Notes: a model not told the origin generated them from the letters alone. 64,000 nucleotides of DNA from an uncultured Helicobacter sp. (GCF_947367035.1 NZ_CANBCA010000007.1:1-64000); one strand, 5' to 3'. Positions 1-8,853 are shown, counted from the stretch's first letter. Numbers and translations are program-made.

Positions 1-51
1 ATTGGGGAATGGAAAACTTCTAAAAAAGAGATTGGAGAGTATTTGGAGTGA
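1..51 (+). CDS. 3' end of a gene entering from the left edge
   Basis: Frame 1 is open from the window edge and stops with TGA at 49-51, reading GEWKTSKKEIGEYLE at its end. The short charged tail looks like a genuine protein C-terminus, but 16 codons are too few to assign a family. The following 52-220 holds a repeat-like hairpin and no gene. Confidence 0.35.
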   Translation: MGEWKTSKKEIGEYLE

Positions 52-104
52 ATTGTCCTCTGTTTTATTTTATTTTTTGCAGTGACAGAAGACTAACTAC
101 TCTG

Positions 105-155
105 CCATTGCGTGATTGCGAGAATTGATTTATCAATTCGTGGCAATCTATAACT
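105..155. repeat. intergenic palindromic repeat (GCAATCTATAA family)
   Basis: A hairpin-forming stretch built around GAATTGAT/ATCAATTC is flanked by TGCGTGATTGCGAG and TGGCAATCTATAAC. Related sequence (GCAATCTATAA, TTGCGAG, gaCGAAgca) recurs in the intergenic gaps near 30.3-30.5 kb, 31.9-32.05 kb and 62.86-62.99 kb. It lies between convergent genes and may act in transcription ending. Confidence 0.5.
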
Positions 156-220
156 TTGCATTAGCTTAAATTTAATTTTTGTTCTTACAAGAGTAAGTAA
201 AACAAAAGGTAAAAATTACT

Positions 221-646
221 TTAAATATCCAAAAGCACTTGCTTTTCTAAATGATAAAGCGTGTAACGAATCTCTTTAAACTTTTCGCTCTCTTGAATAG
301 AATTTAGCTTTAAAACTTCTTCTAGCACACGAGCTGATTCTTGCGCCCGTTTAAAGTTTGCAATAAAAATACTTTGAAAGTTTGTGCGATTTTGTTCTTC
401 TTGAATAGAATTTTTCAAAACATCATTGCTAGTATCACGTGTTTCTAACAAATTAAAATAAAGCTCTAAACGACATTGATGACGAACTTTTTTGAGTTTT
501 AGAGAAAAACTCTGATGATTAAACCCATAACGCAAAATATCCTCAATCACGCGGATTCCCTCACGCAAACGATTAAGATTTGCGTCTATGATTCGCAAAG
601 TGTGCGAATCATAGCTTAAATTATTCTCTTGAGTTAAAGATTCCAA
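221..646 (-). CDS. ThiD2-type domain protein (thiamin pyrimidine kinase family, stand-alone)
   Basis: The 141-aa protein opens with an IIDANLNRLREGIRVIEDI block (residues about 19-38), the hallmark of the ThiD2 domain. That domain is found fused in front of ThiE in some bacteria and is proposed to phosphorylate hydroxymethylpyrimidine phosphate in thiamin synthesis. Here it stands alone with no TIM-barrel ThiE part. The apparent start is TTG at 646 with no convincing Shine-Dalgarno, and it overlaps the 3' end of the BI-1 gene by 26 bases in another frame, so translation may be coupled. Family assignment is fairly safe. The exact start and enzymatic role are inference. Confidence 0.7.
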   Translation of the reverse strand: MESLTQENNLSYDSHTLRIIDANLNRLREGIRVIEDILRYGFNHQSFSLKLKKVRHQCRLELYFNLLETRDTSNDVLKNSIQEEQNRTNFQSIFIANFKRAQESARVLEEVLKLNSIQESEKFKEIRYTLYHLEKQVLLDI

Positions 647-1337
647 GAATTTGAAGTAAAGAAATAAATAAATTTAAAAAGTCTAAATACAAACTAACTG
701 CCGCCATCACAGGACTATCATATAAACCACGCACGATATTTTGCGTATCATAAGCAATAAAAATACTAAACAAAATTGCGCCCACTCCAGCTAAAGCAAC
801 TTGCAGAATTGGACTTCCCAAAAATAAATTAATCAAAGAACCAACCACTACAACAATGAGTGCAATAAAAAGCATTTTGCCCATACTTGCTAAATCTTTT
901 GTTGTGCGTAATGCAAAAATACTCATCACTCCAAAAATCGCTGTTGTTAGCAAAAATGCCTGTGCAACAATCGCCGCTCCACCTGGTAAGCCTAGAATCC
1001 TGCTAAGAATCGGAGTAAGAGTTAAACCTGTTGTAAAAGTAAAAGCAAAAAGTAAAAGCAAATTAATGCCCGGTTTAGATTTGGCAAACATTAAACCAAA
1101 CAATAAAGCAAATTCTAAAATCACAAAACCAATATAATATTGTGAAACTAAATCTCCAAATGCAGAAATTCCAATATATGCACCAACACTTGCCGCAAGT
1201 AAAGAACCCGCAAAAAGTTGATAAGTTTGCTTAACAAAATTGATTAGCGCAACATCACTTTGTGCAAAACTTTCGCTACTTGTATCCGCTGGATAACCAT
1301 CATAATTTTTTAAGGTTTTTCTATCATATAACGACAT
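621..1337 (-). CDS. Bax inhibitor-1/YccA family membrane protein
   Basis: The 238-aa hydrophobic protein has about seven predicted membrane segments. A soluble N-terminus of about 30 residues (YDRKTLKNYDGYPAD) is typical of the bacterial YccA/YbhL branch of the BI-1 (TMBIM) family. Family members are calcium leak channels or modulators of FtsH-type proteolysis; the bacterial role is not settled. The ATG at 1337 is preceded by AAAAGGA seven bases upstream. It is divergent from gap, and its 3' end overlaps the ThiD2 gene, suggesting a two-gene operon. Confidence 0.85.
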   Translation of the reverse strand: MSLYDRKTLKNYDGYPADTSSESFAQSDVALINFVKQTYQLFAGSLLAASVGAYIGISAFGDLVSQYYIGFVILEFALLFGLMFAKSKPGINLLLLFAFTFTTGLTLTPILSRILGLPGGAAIVAQAFLLTTAIFGVMSIFALRTTKDLASMGKMLFIALIVVVVGSLINLFLGSPILQVALAGVGAILFSIFIAYDTQNIVRGLYDSPVMAAVSLYLDFLNLFISLLQILGIFNSRE

Positions 1338-1405
1338 TTTAAATCCTTTTTATTTTTTAAGTCTGCAATTATATCTTAATTAATTAAGAATTGCATTAAA
1401 TATGC

Positions 1406-1411
1406 TACAAT
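1406..1411 (+). promoter_or_regulatory. -10 element upstream of gap
   Basis: TACAAT preceded by TATGC (extended -10 style) lies 32 bases before the gap ATG in an AT-rich divergent spacer. No clear -35 is seen, as is usual for Helicobacter housekeeping promoters. Confidence 0.45.
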
Positions 1412-1443
1412 TTTGAATTTATTTAAATCTTAGTGGAAATCTA

Positions 1444-2445
1444 ATGAAAAAAATTAAAGTCTTTATTAATGGATTTGGCAGGATTGGACGCTGTATCGCA
1501 CGAGTCGCACTCTGTGAAATGCAAGATAAAATTGAAATTATTGGCATCAATGACCTTGCAAATTTTGAAATGCTAAGCTATCTTTTAACACACGATTCTG
1601 TGCATCAAAATACACAAATTACGCACGAGGGTGATTTTATTTTTAATGGAGTCAAGATTCCTTTTTCTCAATGCAAAACACCAGAAGAAATTGATATTTT
1701 AAATGCTGATGTTATCATAGAGGCTAGCGGATTATTTTTAACTCAAAAGGAAGTAGAATCGCATTTGAAAAAAGGAGCTAAACGCGTGATTTTTTCTGCT
1801 CCCGCAAAAGATGATACAAAAACTTTTGTATTAGGTGTCAATCACACAGATTATAAAGGAGAGCAAATTATCTCTAATGCTAGTTGCACTACCAATGCAC
1901 TTGCACCTGTTGTGAAGTTACTTGATGATTCTTTTGGGGTAGAAAAGGGAATCTTAACAACCATTCACAGCTATACAAATGACCAAAATCTCATTGATGC
2001 AGCGTATCATAAGAAAGATTTACGCCGCTCTCGTGCAGCTGCAATCAATATTATCCCAACCACAACAGGTGCAGCAAAGGCATTGCATTTAGTCTTACCG
2101 CAAATGAGAAACAAATTGCACGGACATAGTGTGCGTGTGCCTGTGCCAAATGTTTCTATGGTAGATTTAAACATTAATCTACTAAAGAAAACTGATGCGG
2201 AGGAAATTAATGCGATATTTAAGGAAGCCGCAAAGGGTGATCTTCGTGGGATTTTAGGAATAGATACGAATTTTGGTGTTTCGCAAGATTTTGTTAATTG
2301 TCCTTTGAGTGGTGTAGTGGCATTAGATTTGACCTTTGTAATTGGCGGAAATATGGCAAAAATTATGACTTGGTATGATAATGAATGGGGCTATTCTCAC
2401 AGAATCTTGGAAATGGCTTGCTATATTTTAAAGGATAAAATTTGA
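1444..2445 (+). CDS. gap: glyceraldehyde-3-phosphate dehydrogenase (type I)
   Basis: This 333-aa enzyme interconverts glyceraldehyde-3-phosphate and 1,3-bisphosphoglycerate in cytoplasmic glycolysis/gluconeogenesis. The NAD-binding N-terminus has NGFGRIGR (residues 9-16). The catalytic motif SNASCTTNA puts the nucleophile at Cys148, and the general base His175 is in TTIHSYT. The C-terminal WYDNEWGYSHR signature is intact. INDL after the second beta strand fits NAD rather than NADP preference. The stop overlaps the next gene's TTG start by four bases (TTGA), so the two are translationally coupled. Confidence 0.97.
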   Translation: MKKIKVFINGFGRIGRCIARVALCEMQDKIEIIGINDLANFEMLSYLLTHDSVHQNTQITHEGDFIFNGVKIPFSQCKTPEEIDILNADVIIEASGLFLTQKEVESHLKKGAKRVIFSAPAKDDTKTFVLGVNHTDYKGEQIISNASCTTNALAPVVKLLDDSFGVEKGILTTIHSYTNDQNLIDAAYHKKDLRRSRAAAINIIPTTTGAAKALHLVLPQMRNKLHGHSVRVPVPNVSMVDLNINLLKKTDAEEINAIFKEAAKGDLRGILGIDTNFGVSQDFVNCPLSGVVALDLTFVIGGNMAKIMTWYDNEWGYSHRILEMACYILKDKI

Positions 2446-3782
2446 AAAATATAAAAATTTTCATTCGTATTTTGCTTGGTATATGCCTATTATGTGAAAT
2501 TGCGATTGCACAAAAAGCGAATGTAAAAGAAATGCAGAAAAAAAATACTCCTTTTGATATTTATGAGTTAAAAGGCAAACAAGAGGGCGCAACCTTATTG
2601 GTTATTGGTGGAATCCACGGAGATGAACCAGGAGGATTTTTTTCTCCTGCTTTGTTGATAGATTTTTATGAAATCAAAAAAGGCAAAGTTCTTGTTGTTC
2701 CAAATTTGAATCCAGATAGTATCTTAGCCTTTAGACGTGGAATCTATAAAGATATGAATCGTAAATTTGCAGAGGTTAAACACGATGATCCAGACTTTGA
2801 TAATGTCCAATCTATCAAAAAACTTATTACAAATGAAGAAGTGGATTTCATCATTAATCTACACGATGGACACGGATTTTATAGAGAAAAGTGGGAAAAC
2901 TCTATTTTCAACCCCAAAGCTTGGGGACAAACTTATGTAATTGACCAAAAGACTTTAGACGATGTGCCTTTTGGGGATTTAGATTCTATTGCCAAACAAA
3001 TAGAATCTAAACTCAACCAACGTTTGCATTATGACTTCCATACTTTTGGTGTGCGTAATACAGAGACAAGAATCAAAGATGAAGAGCAACAAAATTCTCT
3101 CACATTCTTTGCAATTACCCATCTAAAACCTGCAATAGCAATTGAAACAAGCAAAAATATCACGGAACTGCCACTCAAAACTCTCTATCAACTAAGTTCC
3201 ATTGAGGCGTTAATGGAAATTTTAGGTATTGAATTTGAACGCAAATTTGAATTAAATCTAGAAAATGTTGCACAAAAAATTAATGACTTTGGTAGTGTAA
3301 AAATTAATAATAATATTCATCTTGATTTGAGTGATGTCCGTAGCGCGATAAACTTTACACCCCTTTTGGTAAAGAATAATGTTTTTGATTTCACACACCC
3401 ATTAGGACGCGCTAAAAAAACAAAACAAGGATATGAAATTTATATTGGACACAAAAAAATTAGCCTTTTAAAACCAGATACTTTTCCTATGCAATGCAAT
3501 TTAAAAGAGATAGAAATAGAGCTAGATGGCAAAACAACAAAGGCTAATTTCGGCGAGACTTTAGACTTTCAGCAAAATTTCTTAGTGCGCAAAAAAGAAG
3601 GTGCGCGCGTAAATGTCATCGGTTATGCCAAAAAAGGAGTAATAAGCGAACACAATCTTTTAATTAATCAGATAGAGATTGACAAAAGATATTCTTTAGA
3701 CCGCGCAAAAAGTTTATTTCGCGTAGAAATCTACCAAGGTAAAAATTTCTGTGGTATGATTAATTTACGCGCTAAAGAATAA
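2442..3782 (+). CDS. csd4: Csd4/Pgp1-type D,L-carboxypeptidase (cell-shape peptidoglycan hydrolase)
   Basis: The 446-aa protein has an N-terminal hydrophobic signal (residues 5-23) followed by an M14-like zinc carboxypeptidase domain: HGDEPGG (His59, Glu62) and NLHDGHG, then a C-terminal region of beta-rich character. Csd4 (H. pylori) and Pgp1 (C. jejuni) trim tripeptide stems to dipeptides in the periplasm and are needed for helical shape. The start is TTG, coupled to the gap stop, with AAGGA seven bases upstream. First-ligand identity is of interest: it is His here, whereas Gln is reported for H. pylori Csd4. Assignment rests on motif and length and is good at family level. Confidence 0.8.
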   Translation: MKNIKIFIRILLGICLLCEIAIAQKANVKEMQKKNTPFDIYELKGKQEGATLLVIGGIHGDEPGGFFSPALLIDFYEIKKGKVLVVPNLNPDSILAFRRGIYKDMNRKFAEVKHDDPDFDNVQSIKKLITNEEVDFIINLHDGHGFYREKWENSIFNPKAWGQTYVIDQKTLDDVPFGDLDSIAKQIESKLNQRLHYDFHTFGVRNTETRIKDEEQQNSLTFFAITHLKPAIAIETSKNITELPLKTLYQLSSIEALMEILGIEFERKFELNLENVAQKINDFGSVKINNNIHLDLSDVRSAINFTPLLVKNNVFDFTHPLGRAKKTKQGYEIYIGHKKISLLKPDTFPMQCNLKEIEIELDGKTTKANFGETLDFQQNFLVRKKEGARVNVIGYAKKGVISEHNLLINQIEIDKRYSLDRAKSLFRVEIYQGKNFCGMINLRAKE

Positions 3783-3785
3783 AGT

Positions 3786-4835
3786 ATGAGTGATTTAAAA
3801 CATGAAAATATTTTAAATAACATAAAAATTCTCCCTCAAAAAACTGCCATTGTGCTATTAAATATGGGGGGACCAAATTCCCTTTTTGAAGTAAAAATGT
3901 TTTTACAAAATATGTTTGCCGACCCTTATATTCTGCCGATTAAAAGTGATTTTTTGCGTAAAATCATTGGAAGTTTTATTGTAAATCAACGATTAGAAGA
4001 ATCCCAAAATAACTATCAAAAAATTGGTGGAAAATCTCCTCTTGTTTCCCATACCTTTGCACTTTGTGAAATATTAAAACAACTTGATAACCAATACTAC
4101 TTCACTTATGCTATGCGCTATACCCCACCTTTTGCAACTACAGTCGTGCAAGATTTGAAGCAAAAGGGCATTCAAGAAATTGTGCTTTTTAGTATGTATC
4201 CGCATTTTAGCTACACCACCACAACGTCCTCTGTGCAAGATTTTTTGTCCGCTCTAAAAACACAGAATTTTTCTCCAAAAGTTCAAATTGTAGAACGTTA
4301 TTATAAGGAGGAATCCTATAATCTTGTGATTCTAAATAGAATCCTAGAAGCCTTAAATGGCGAGGATTCTAAGGAATTTCATCTCATTTTTTCTGCACAC
4401 TCCTTGCCACAGAAAAATATAGAAAGGGGTGACCCTTATCAAAAAGAAATCCTAGAAAATGTTGAGATTCTAAAATCTATGCTAAAGGCACAAGGCATAG
4501 AGTTTGCAAGCATAAAAGTTGCTTACCAATCCAAAATTGGACCTATAAAGTGGCTGGAGCCAAACTTGCAAGATATATTACCAAAATACAAGAATAAAAA
4601 ACTGCTCATTTACCCTATCGCCTTTACAATAGATAATTCTGAAACAGATTTTGAGCTAAGCATACAATATCGCACACTTGCACAAAATATCAGAATCAAA
4701 GATTATCGTGTGGCAAAATGTTTGAACGCAACACCAAGCTTTGCGCAGTGTATTTTAGAGATATTTAAGAAAACTATGGAATCCAAAAAAAGAGAAGTAA
4801 TACAGACTGCGCAAAACACAATCTTCAGGATTTAG
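3786..4835 (+). CDS. hemH: ferrochelatase
   Basis: The 349-aa protein inserts ferrous iron into protoporphyrin IX, the last step of haem synthesis. It begins near the family motif VLLNMGGP (residues about 23-30). It carries the metal-site His in FSAHSLP and the acidic ETDFEL segment of the active site, with a length typical of bacterial HemH. It sits three bases after the carboxypeptidase gene, so it is probably the last gene of a gap-csd4-hemH operon. The haem would supply the cytochromes assembled by the CcsBA and CcoS proteins encoded elsewhere in the window. Confidence 0.95.
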   Translation: MSDLKHENILNNIKILPQKTAIVLLNMGGPNSLFEVKMFLQNMFADPYILPIKSDFLRKIIGSFIVNQRLEESQNNYQKIGGKSPLVSHTFALCEILKQLDNQYYFTYAMRYTPPFATTVVQDLKQKGIQEIVLFSMYPHFSYTTTTSSVQDFLSALKTQNFSPKVQIVERYYKEESYNLVILNRILEALNGEDSKEFHLIFSAHSLPQKNIERGDPYQKEILENVEILKSMLKAQGIEFASIKVAYQSKIGPIKWLEPNLQDILPKYKNKKLLIYPIAFTIDNSETDFELSIQYRTLAQNIRIKDYRVAKCLNATPSFAQCILEIFKKTMESKKREVIQTAQNTIFRI

Positions 4836-5143
4836 ACAAACAAGGGCAATATTCATATTGACTTCGTAGAATAATAGTTAGTTTGCTAGAAATCGTAAGG
4901 AAAACAAGAAATGATGGTAGAGAACCTCTATAATATCTACAATAAACCCATTTAATAAAAAAGTCTTGCATTGTAGGCATAAGCGTAACGACTACAATCA
5001 AAATTTATAAGATTAGAACTTATATATTAATTAAGGAGGAAGTAAGAACTAAAATAAAAGGCAGAATCACAAGCACATAAACATACTGCGATTCCAAAGG
5101 CAAAGTTGCTTTTATTCTCAGTAACCTTACCTTAAAAACTGCC
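4836..5143. other. 308-base spacer without a recognisable gene
   Basis: This gap lies between the convergent hemH and porB. It contains a TATAAT-like stretch near 4928-4933, a small inverted repeat (ATTGTAG 4970-4976 / CTACAAT 4992-4998) and a perfect Shine-Dalgarno-like AAGGAGGA at 5033-5040 with no start codon after it. Stops interrupt all frames. It could hold a small RNA or the remains of a lost gene; neither can be shown from the sequence alone. Confidence 0.4.
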
Positions 5144-6088
5144 CTATACTTTTGCTTCTTCGCGTCTTTGTAAATATTCCCAATATTCATCAACTCTTTT
5201 TTGCCATTCTGTGATTAAATATTCATTCTCCGGTTTAAACAAATGTTTAAATCTTGCTTGTGCGCCTAGATAATCACGAACAGGCACGATATTTTTAGGA
5301 CGATAAGTGATTTTCAGCTCACGTCCATTGATGATTTCAAAAAGTGGAAAGACGAGTGAATCTACTGCTAAATCACTCATTTCAATGGTTTGATTTGCAG
5401 GGAATCTCCACTCTGTGGTGCAAGCACTCATTGCATTAATAAAAGTAGGACCCTCTATCTCAATCGCAGTTTTGATTTTTTTACTCATATCTTTCCATTT
5501 ATTGGGAGCAACTTGCGCAACATAAGGTGCGCCGTGCGCTGCCATAATGAAAAGCAAATCTTTCTTTTTATCCTTTTTACCATAACTTACACGTCCTGCT
5601 GGAGTAGTAGTTGTAGAAGCTCCAAGTGGAGTAGAACCACTCCTTTGCCCTCCTGTGTTTGCATACACTTCATTATCTAAACAAACATAAGTAAAATTAT
5701 GTCCTCGCTCAAAACAGCCACTAATGAATTGGAACCCAATATCATAGGTAGAGCCATCACCACCAAAAGCTACAAATTTTGGTTCTTTTTCGCTATAAAG
5801 CTTATTTTTGCGTTTCAATGCCTTATACATTGCCTCTGCGCCAGCAATCGCAGTGGAACTATTTTCAAATCCAATATGAATCCAAGGTGTATCCCAAGAA
5901 GTGTAAGGATAAACCGCAGTGCTTACTTCTAAACAACCTGTGGAAGTCGCTATAAGCAAAGGGTGATTGGTAGCGTTTAATACTTCGCGCACAATCATTC
6001 CGTGCGCACAACCCGGACATAAAAGATGCGCACCCTCAAATCTCTCACTTGCTTTTGAATATTGTTTTAAATTTTTGATTTCACTCAT
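5144..6088 (-). CDS. porB: pyruvate:flavodoxin oxidoreductase, beta subunit
   Basis: This is the thiamin-diphosphate-binding subunit of the four-part pyruvate oxidoreductase (pyruvate + CoA to acetyl-CoA + CO2 + reduced flavodoxin). The cluster-type motif LLCPGCAHG lies near the N-terminus. The TPP-binding GGDGSTYDIG is followed by NEVYANTGGQ. The start at 6088 (MSEIKN, 314 aa) is chosen because AAGGAG stands eight bases upstream; a longer frame to 6133 would overlap porA without a ribosome site. It is the last gene of the porC-D-A-B operon. Confidence 0.95.
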   Translation of the reverse strand: MSEIKNLKQYSKASERFEGAHLLCPGCAHGMIVREVLNATNHPLLIATSTGCLEVSTAVYPYTSWDTPWIHIGFENSSTAIAGAEAMYKALKRKNKLYSEKEPKFVAFGGDGSTYDIGFQFISGCFERGHNFTYVCLDNEVYANTGGQRSGSTPLGASTTTTPAGRVSYGKKDKKKDLLFIMAAHGAPYVAQVAPNKWKDMSKKIKTAIEIEGPTFINAMSACTTEWRFPANQTIEMSDLAVDSLVFPLFEIINGRELKITYRPKNIVPVRDYLGAQARFKHLFKPENEYLITEWQKRVDEYWEYLQRREEAKV

Positions 6089-6098
6089 CTTACGCTCC

Positions 6099-7316
6099 TT
6101 AATTAAATCCGAGTTTTGGACCTCTAAGTCCAATAAATTGTTGCGTTGGGTGTGTTAGCTTACCTGCTTTTGCATCAACTTGTAATTCTTTGAAAATCTC
6201 TTGCAAATGAATCTGTGTCAAGTCTCTTCCCCCTAACCCATAGATATAATTGCTCACAACGGGTTTATTCGAGCTTTGATAAAGTGAAGCTACACCCTCA
6301 TTGTAAAGCATTCCCATTGCGCCTGCTGGCAAACTCCTATCTAAAAATGCCACCGCTTTAACTTGATTTAAACTTTCACAAAATGCTGAATAAGGAAATG
6401 GTCTAAGAGAACGAATACTAACAACTCCTGCTTTAATACCATTTTTTCTTGACTCTTTAGCGGCAATTCTTGCGGATTCCACAGTTGTGCCAAGTGCAAC
6501 AATCGCGACTTCTGCATCTTCCATATTATACTTTTCTACAATATTATATTTGCGTCCTGTCAATTTTGCAAATTCTTCAAAAGTCTTTTCAATCACTTTT
6601 AAAGAATTCATAATTGCATTATGTAATTGTGCCTTATGTTCAAAATGCCAATCTTCCTCTGTCTGCGCTCCATAAGTCGCTGGACGGTCAAAGTCTAACA
6701 TTGCATTTTTTGGCTTATAGTCGCCGATAAACTTATAAGCCTCTGCATCTTTAAGTGGGCGCACACTTTGTGCAGTATGAGAACAAATAAATCCGTCTTG
6801 ATGCACCATCACAGGCAATCTCACATCATAATCCTCTGCAATTTTAAAAGCCATAAGATTGAAATCATAAGCTTCTTGTGGATTATAAGTGCATAGATTT
6901 ATCCACCCCGCATCACGTCCCAAATACATATCTGAATGGTCTCCATTTACATTTAATGGACTTGCAAGGGCGCGATTCACGACATTTAACACAATAGGCA
7001 AACGCATACCTGAAGCTTGATAAAGCACTTCCACCATTAAAGCAAACCCTTGCGAACTAGTCGCAGTTGCTACACGCCCACCTGCCGCTGCTGCACCTAC
7101 ACAACCACTCATTGCAGCGTGTTCAGATTCCACCATAACAAACTCACCATCAATATAACCATTAGATAAAAAAGTTGCATAATTTTGCACAATGGGTGTA
7201 GAAGGAGTAATAGGATAAGCAGATACGACATCAATTTGTGCTTGTCGCATTGCGTGGCTTGCCGCCATATTTCCGTCCCAAACTTCTACATCTTGTAATT
7301 CATAAACTTCTGCCAT
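6099..7316 (-). CDS. porA: pyruvate:flavodoxin oxidoreductase, alpha subunit
   Basis: The catalytic alpha subunit binds pyruvate and the pyrimidine part of TPP. The N-terminal half carries the conserved AYPITPSTP, and ESEHAAMSG with SSQGF are the usual POR domain blocks. Domain II follows (VAIVALGTTVESAR). The ATG at 7316 (405 aa) is preferred over TTG at 7322 because an AAAGGA stands at proper distance. Its start falls within a few bases of the porD stop, indicating tight coupling. The ten-base gap to porB contains that gene's ribosome site. Confidence 0.95.
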   Translation of the reverse strand: MAEVYELQDVEVWDGNMAASHAMRQAQIDVVSAYPITPSTPIVQNYATFLSNGYIDGEFVMVESEHAAMSGCVGAAAAGGRVATATSSQGFALMVEVLYQASGMRLPIVLNVVNRALASPLNVNGDHSDMYLGRDAGWINLCTYNPQEAYDFNLMAFKIAEDYDVRLPVMVHQDGFICSHTAQSVRPLKDAEAYKFIGDYKPKNAMLDFDRPATYGAQTEEDWHFEHKAQLHNAIMNSLKVIEKTFEEFAKLTGRKYNIVEKYNMEDAEVAIVALGTTVESARIAAKESRKNGIKAGVVSIRSLRPFPYSAFCESLNQVKAVAFLDRSLPAGAMGMLYNEGVASLYQSSNKPVVSNYIYGLGGRDLTQIHLQEIFKELQVDAKAGKLTHPTQQFIGLRGPKLGFN

Positions 7317-7318
7317 TA

Positions 7319-7717
7319 TCAATCCTTTTTCTTTTCTTCTTTAAGAGGCCACTTACTAAGAGCATTTTCATTACTTTCATAATCACTAAACATTAAAAGT
7401 GATTTTGGATTAGTTGGACATACATCTACACATACACCACAACCTTTACAATGCACATAATCCACGCCACTCATCTTTTCATCTCTCACTAAAATTGAAG
7501 AATCTGGACAATAAATCCAACAAAAATAACAATTAATGCAATGCTCTACATTATATACTGGCTTTTCTACACGCCAATGTGCCACACTTGCGACATAAGA
7601 ACTATCTGGACGATACTTTCTAGAATCTGCATGTTTTTCTACCATTTCATTTCCGCTTTTATCAAAAGGGAATAACACTGAACCTGCTTCAAATTCATTC
7701 CAACCTTTGTAATCCAT
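7319..7717 (-). CDS. porD: pyruvate:flavodoxin oxidoreductase, delta (ferredoxin-like) subunit
   Basis: The 132-aa electron-transfer subunit has two 4Fe-4S binding motifs, CINCYFCWIYCP and CKGCGVCVDVCP, in its C-terminal half. In the complex it passes electrons from the TPP site to flavodoxin. The N-terminal ~55 residues are hydrophilic and lack cysteines. It is located between porC and porA in the same order as in H. pylori. Confidence 0.95.
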   Translation of the reverse strand: MDYKGWNEFEAGSVLFPFDKSGNEMVEKHADSRKYRPDSSYVASVAHWRVEKPVYNVEHCINCYFCWIYCPDSSILVRDEKMSGVDYVHCKGCGVCVDVCPTNPKSLLMFSDYESNENALSKWPLKEEKKKD

Positions 7718-7725
7718 CTTTACTC

Positions 7726-8286
7726 CTATCTCACTTCATTATATGCTTTTTTAATTACTTCCATATTTGCATCAATGATTTTTTGTGGAAGTTTTTTACC
7801 CAATACTTTTTTAAAGGATTCTAAGAAAAAATCTAATTCTAGTGTGCCTGAAATTTTCAAAAATGCTCCAAGCATTGGTGCATTAGGGATCGATTTACCA
7901 AAAGCTTCTAAAGATAATCCAATACAATCTAAAATATAAACTTCCTTACCCTTAAGTTCTGGCTTGGATTCTAAGAATTCTTCTTTACTCAAATGTGTCG
8001 TGATAATGTATTTTGTAGAATCTTTTTCATTCGCACAAATATCTGTGATATACACTAAACCAGGGTCAATGACTAAAATATAATCTGGATTCATAAATTT
8101 TTCGTGATTAAGAATCGGGGTATCGTCAATTCTGTTATATGCCGTCATTGCCGCGCCTCTTTTTGCTGAACCATAAAATGCAAAAGCTTGCACTTCCTTA
8201 CCTGTTCCTGCAATCACATCTGCCAAACCTTTTGCTCCGGTAACTGCGCCTTGTCCTGCACGGCTATGCCATCTGATTTCAAGCAT
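7726..8286 (-). CDS. porC: pyruvate:flavodoxin oxidoreductase, gamma subunit
   Basis: The 186-aa gamma subunit shows the family start RWHSRAGQGAVTGAKGLA and the GSAKRGAAMTAYNRI block. It is the first gene of the operon. The ATG is preceded by a near-perfect AGGAGG and, further up, by a TATAAT box. The protein completes the heterotetramer and contributes to CoA binding. Confidence 0.95.
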   Translation of the reverse strand: MLEIRWHSRAGQGAVTGAKGLADVIAGTGKEVQAFAFYGSAKRGAAMTAYNRIDDTPILNHEKFMNPDYILVIDPGLVYITDICANEKDSTKYIITTHLSKEEFLESKPELKGKEVYILDCIGLSLEAFGKSIPNAPMLGAFLKISGTLELDFFLESFKKVLGKKLPQKIIDANMEVIKKAYNEVR

Positions 8287-8317
8287 AATGCCTCCTAAAT
8301 TTTAATTTACAACTTTA

Positions 8318-8323
8318 ATTATA
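8318..8323 (-). promoter_or_regulatory. -10 box of the por operon
   Basis: On the - strand a perfect TATAAT follows a T-run, 31 bases before the porC start codon, leaving a leader that contains the AGGAGG ribosome site. No obvious -35 hexamer is present. The rest of the 8287-8532 spacer shows no gene. Confidence 0.55.
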
Positions 8324-8506
8324 AAAAAACCGCGCTTAAACAAATGGCTTTTATATGCTACAACATCGTAAAAAACTAAATAATGTGTAAAAATAACCCA
8401 TTTTGCATAATCGTAACACTAGAAGAAATTATTGTTGAAAAGTAAAACTAGAGATAAACTTTAAAGTTTTAAGAAAAATAACTTGTGAAAAATAGCTTGA
8501 GATTGA

Positions 8507-8530
8507 TAAAGCCCTCAAAAAAAGGCTTTA
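8507..8530. terminator. hairpin downstream of the YdcH-like gene
   Basis: Perfect 7-bp arms TAAAGCC (8507-8513) and GGCTTTA (8524-8530) enclose a 10-base A-rich loop, directly after the stop of the 8533-8760 gene. The + side continues into TATTATTTTTTATT, so it could also serve transcription from the other direction. Confidence 0.5.
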
Positions 8531-8532
8531 TA

Positions 8533-8760
8533 TTATTTTTTATTTTCTTTTATATATTCCATAACCATAGCGTATGCTTCATCTTTTAAATCTAGTTTTT
8601 TACGTTTTAGTTCGGCTAATTCCATATCTGAAGCGTGTTCTCTACCCTCTGCAATATCTTGAATTCTTTGGTCTAATTCATTATGTTCATCAAAGATTTT
8701 TGCAAAATGCGCATTTTCTTGCTTTAATACACTGATTTCATCACGATATTCGTGTAACAT
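8533..8760 (-). CDS. YdcH/DUF465 family small coiled-coil protein
   Basis: The 75-aa charged helical protein has the DUF465 pattern: HEYRDEI, then FDEHNELDQRI, then LKRKKLDLKDEAY. It probably forms a helical hairpin. Members are widespread in proteobacteria and their function is unknown. A GGAGA ribosome site stands before the ATG. It is an isolated gene between the por operon and argJ. Confidence 0.75.
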   Translation of the reverse strand: MLHEYRDEISVLKQENAHFAKIFDEHNELDQRIQDIAEGREHASDMELAELKRKKLDLKDEAYAMVMEYIKENKK

Positions 8761-8853
8761 TGACTCTCCTTAAAGTTAAACTAAAGGTTAATTATAGACA
8801 AAATTGCCTTAATACTTACCATTTTATAAAATTTAATAAATATTTTAACCTTT

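Noticed and set aside
6089-6133. longer porB start giving 329 aa
   Set aside because: It would overlap porA and lacks a Shine-Dalgarno; ATG at 6088 has AAGGAG.
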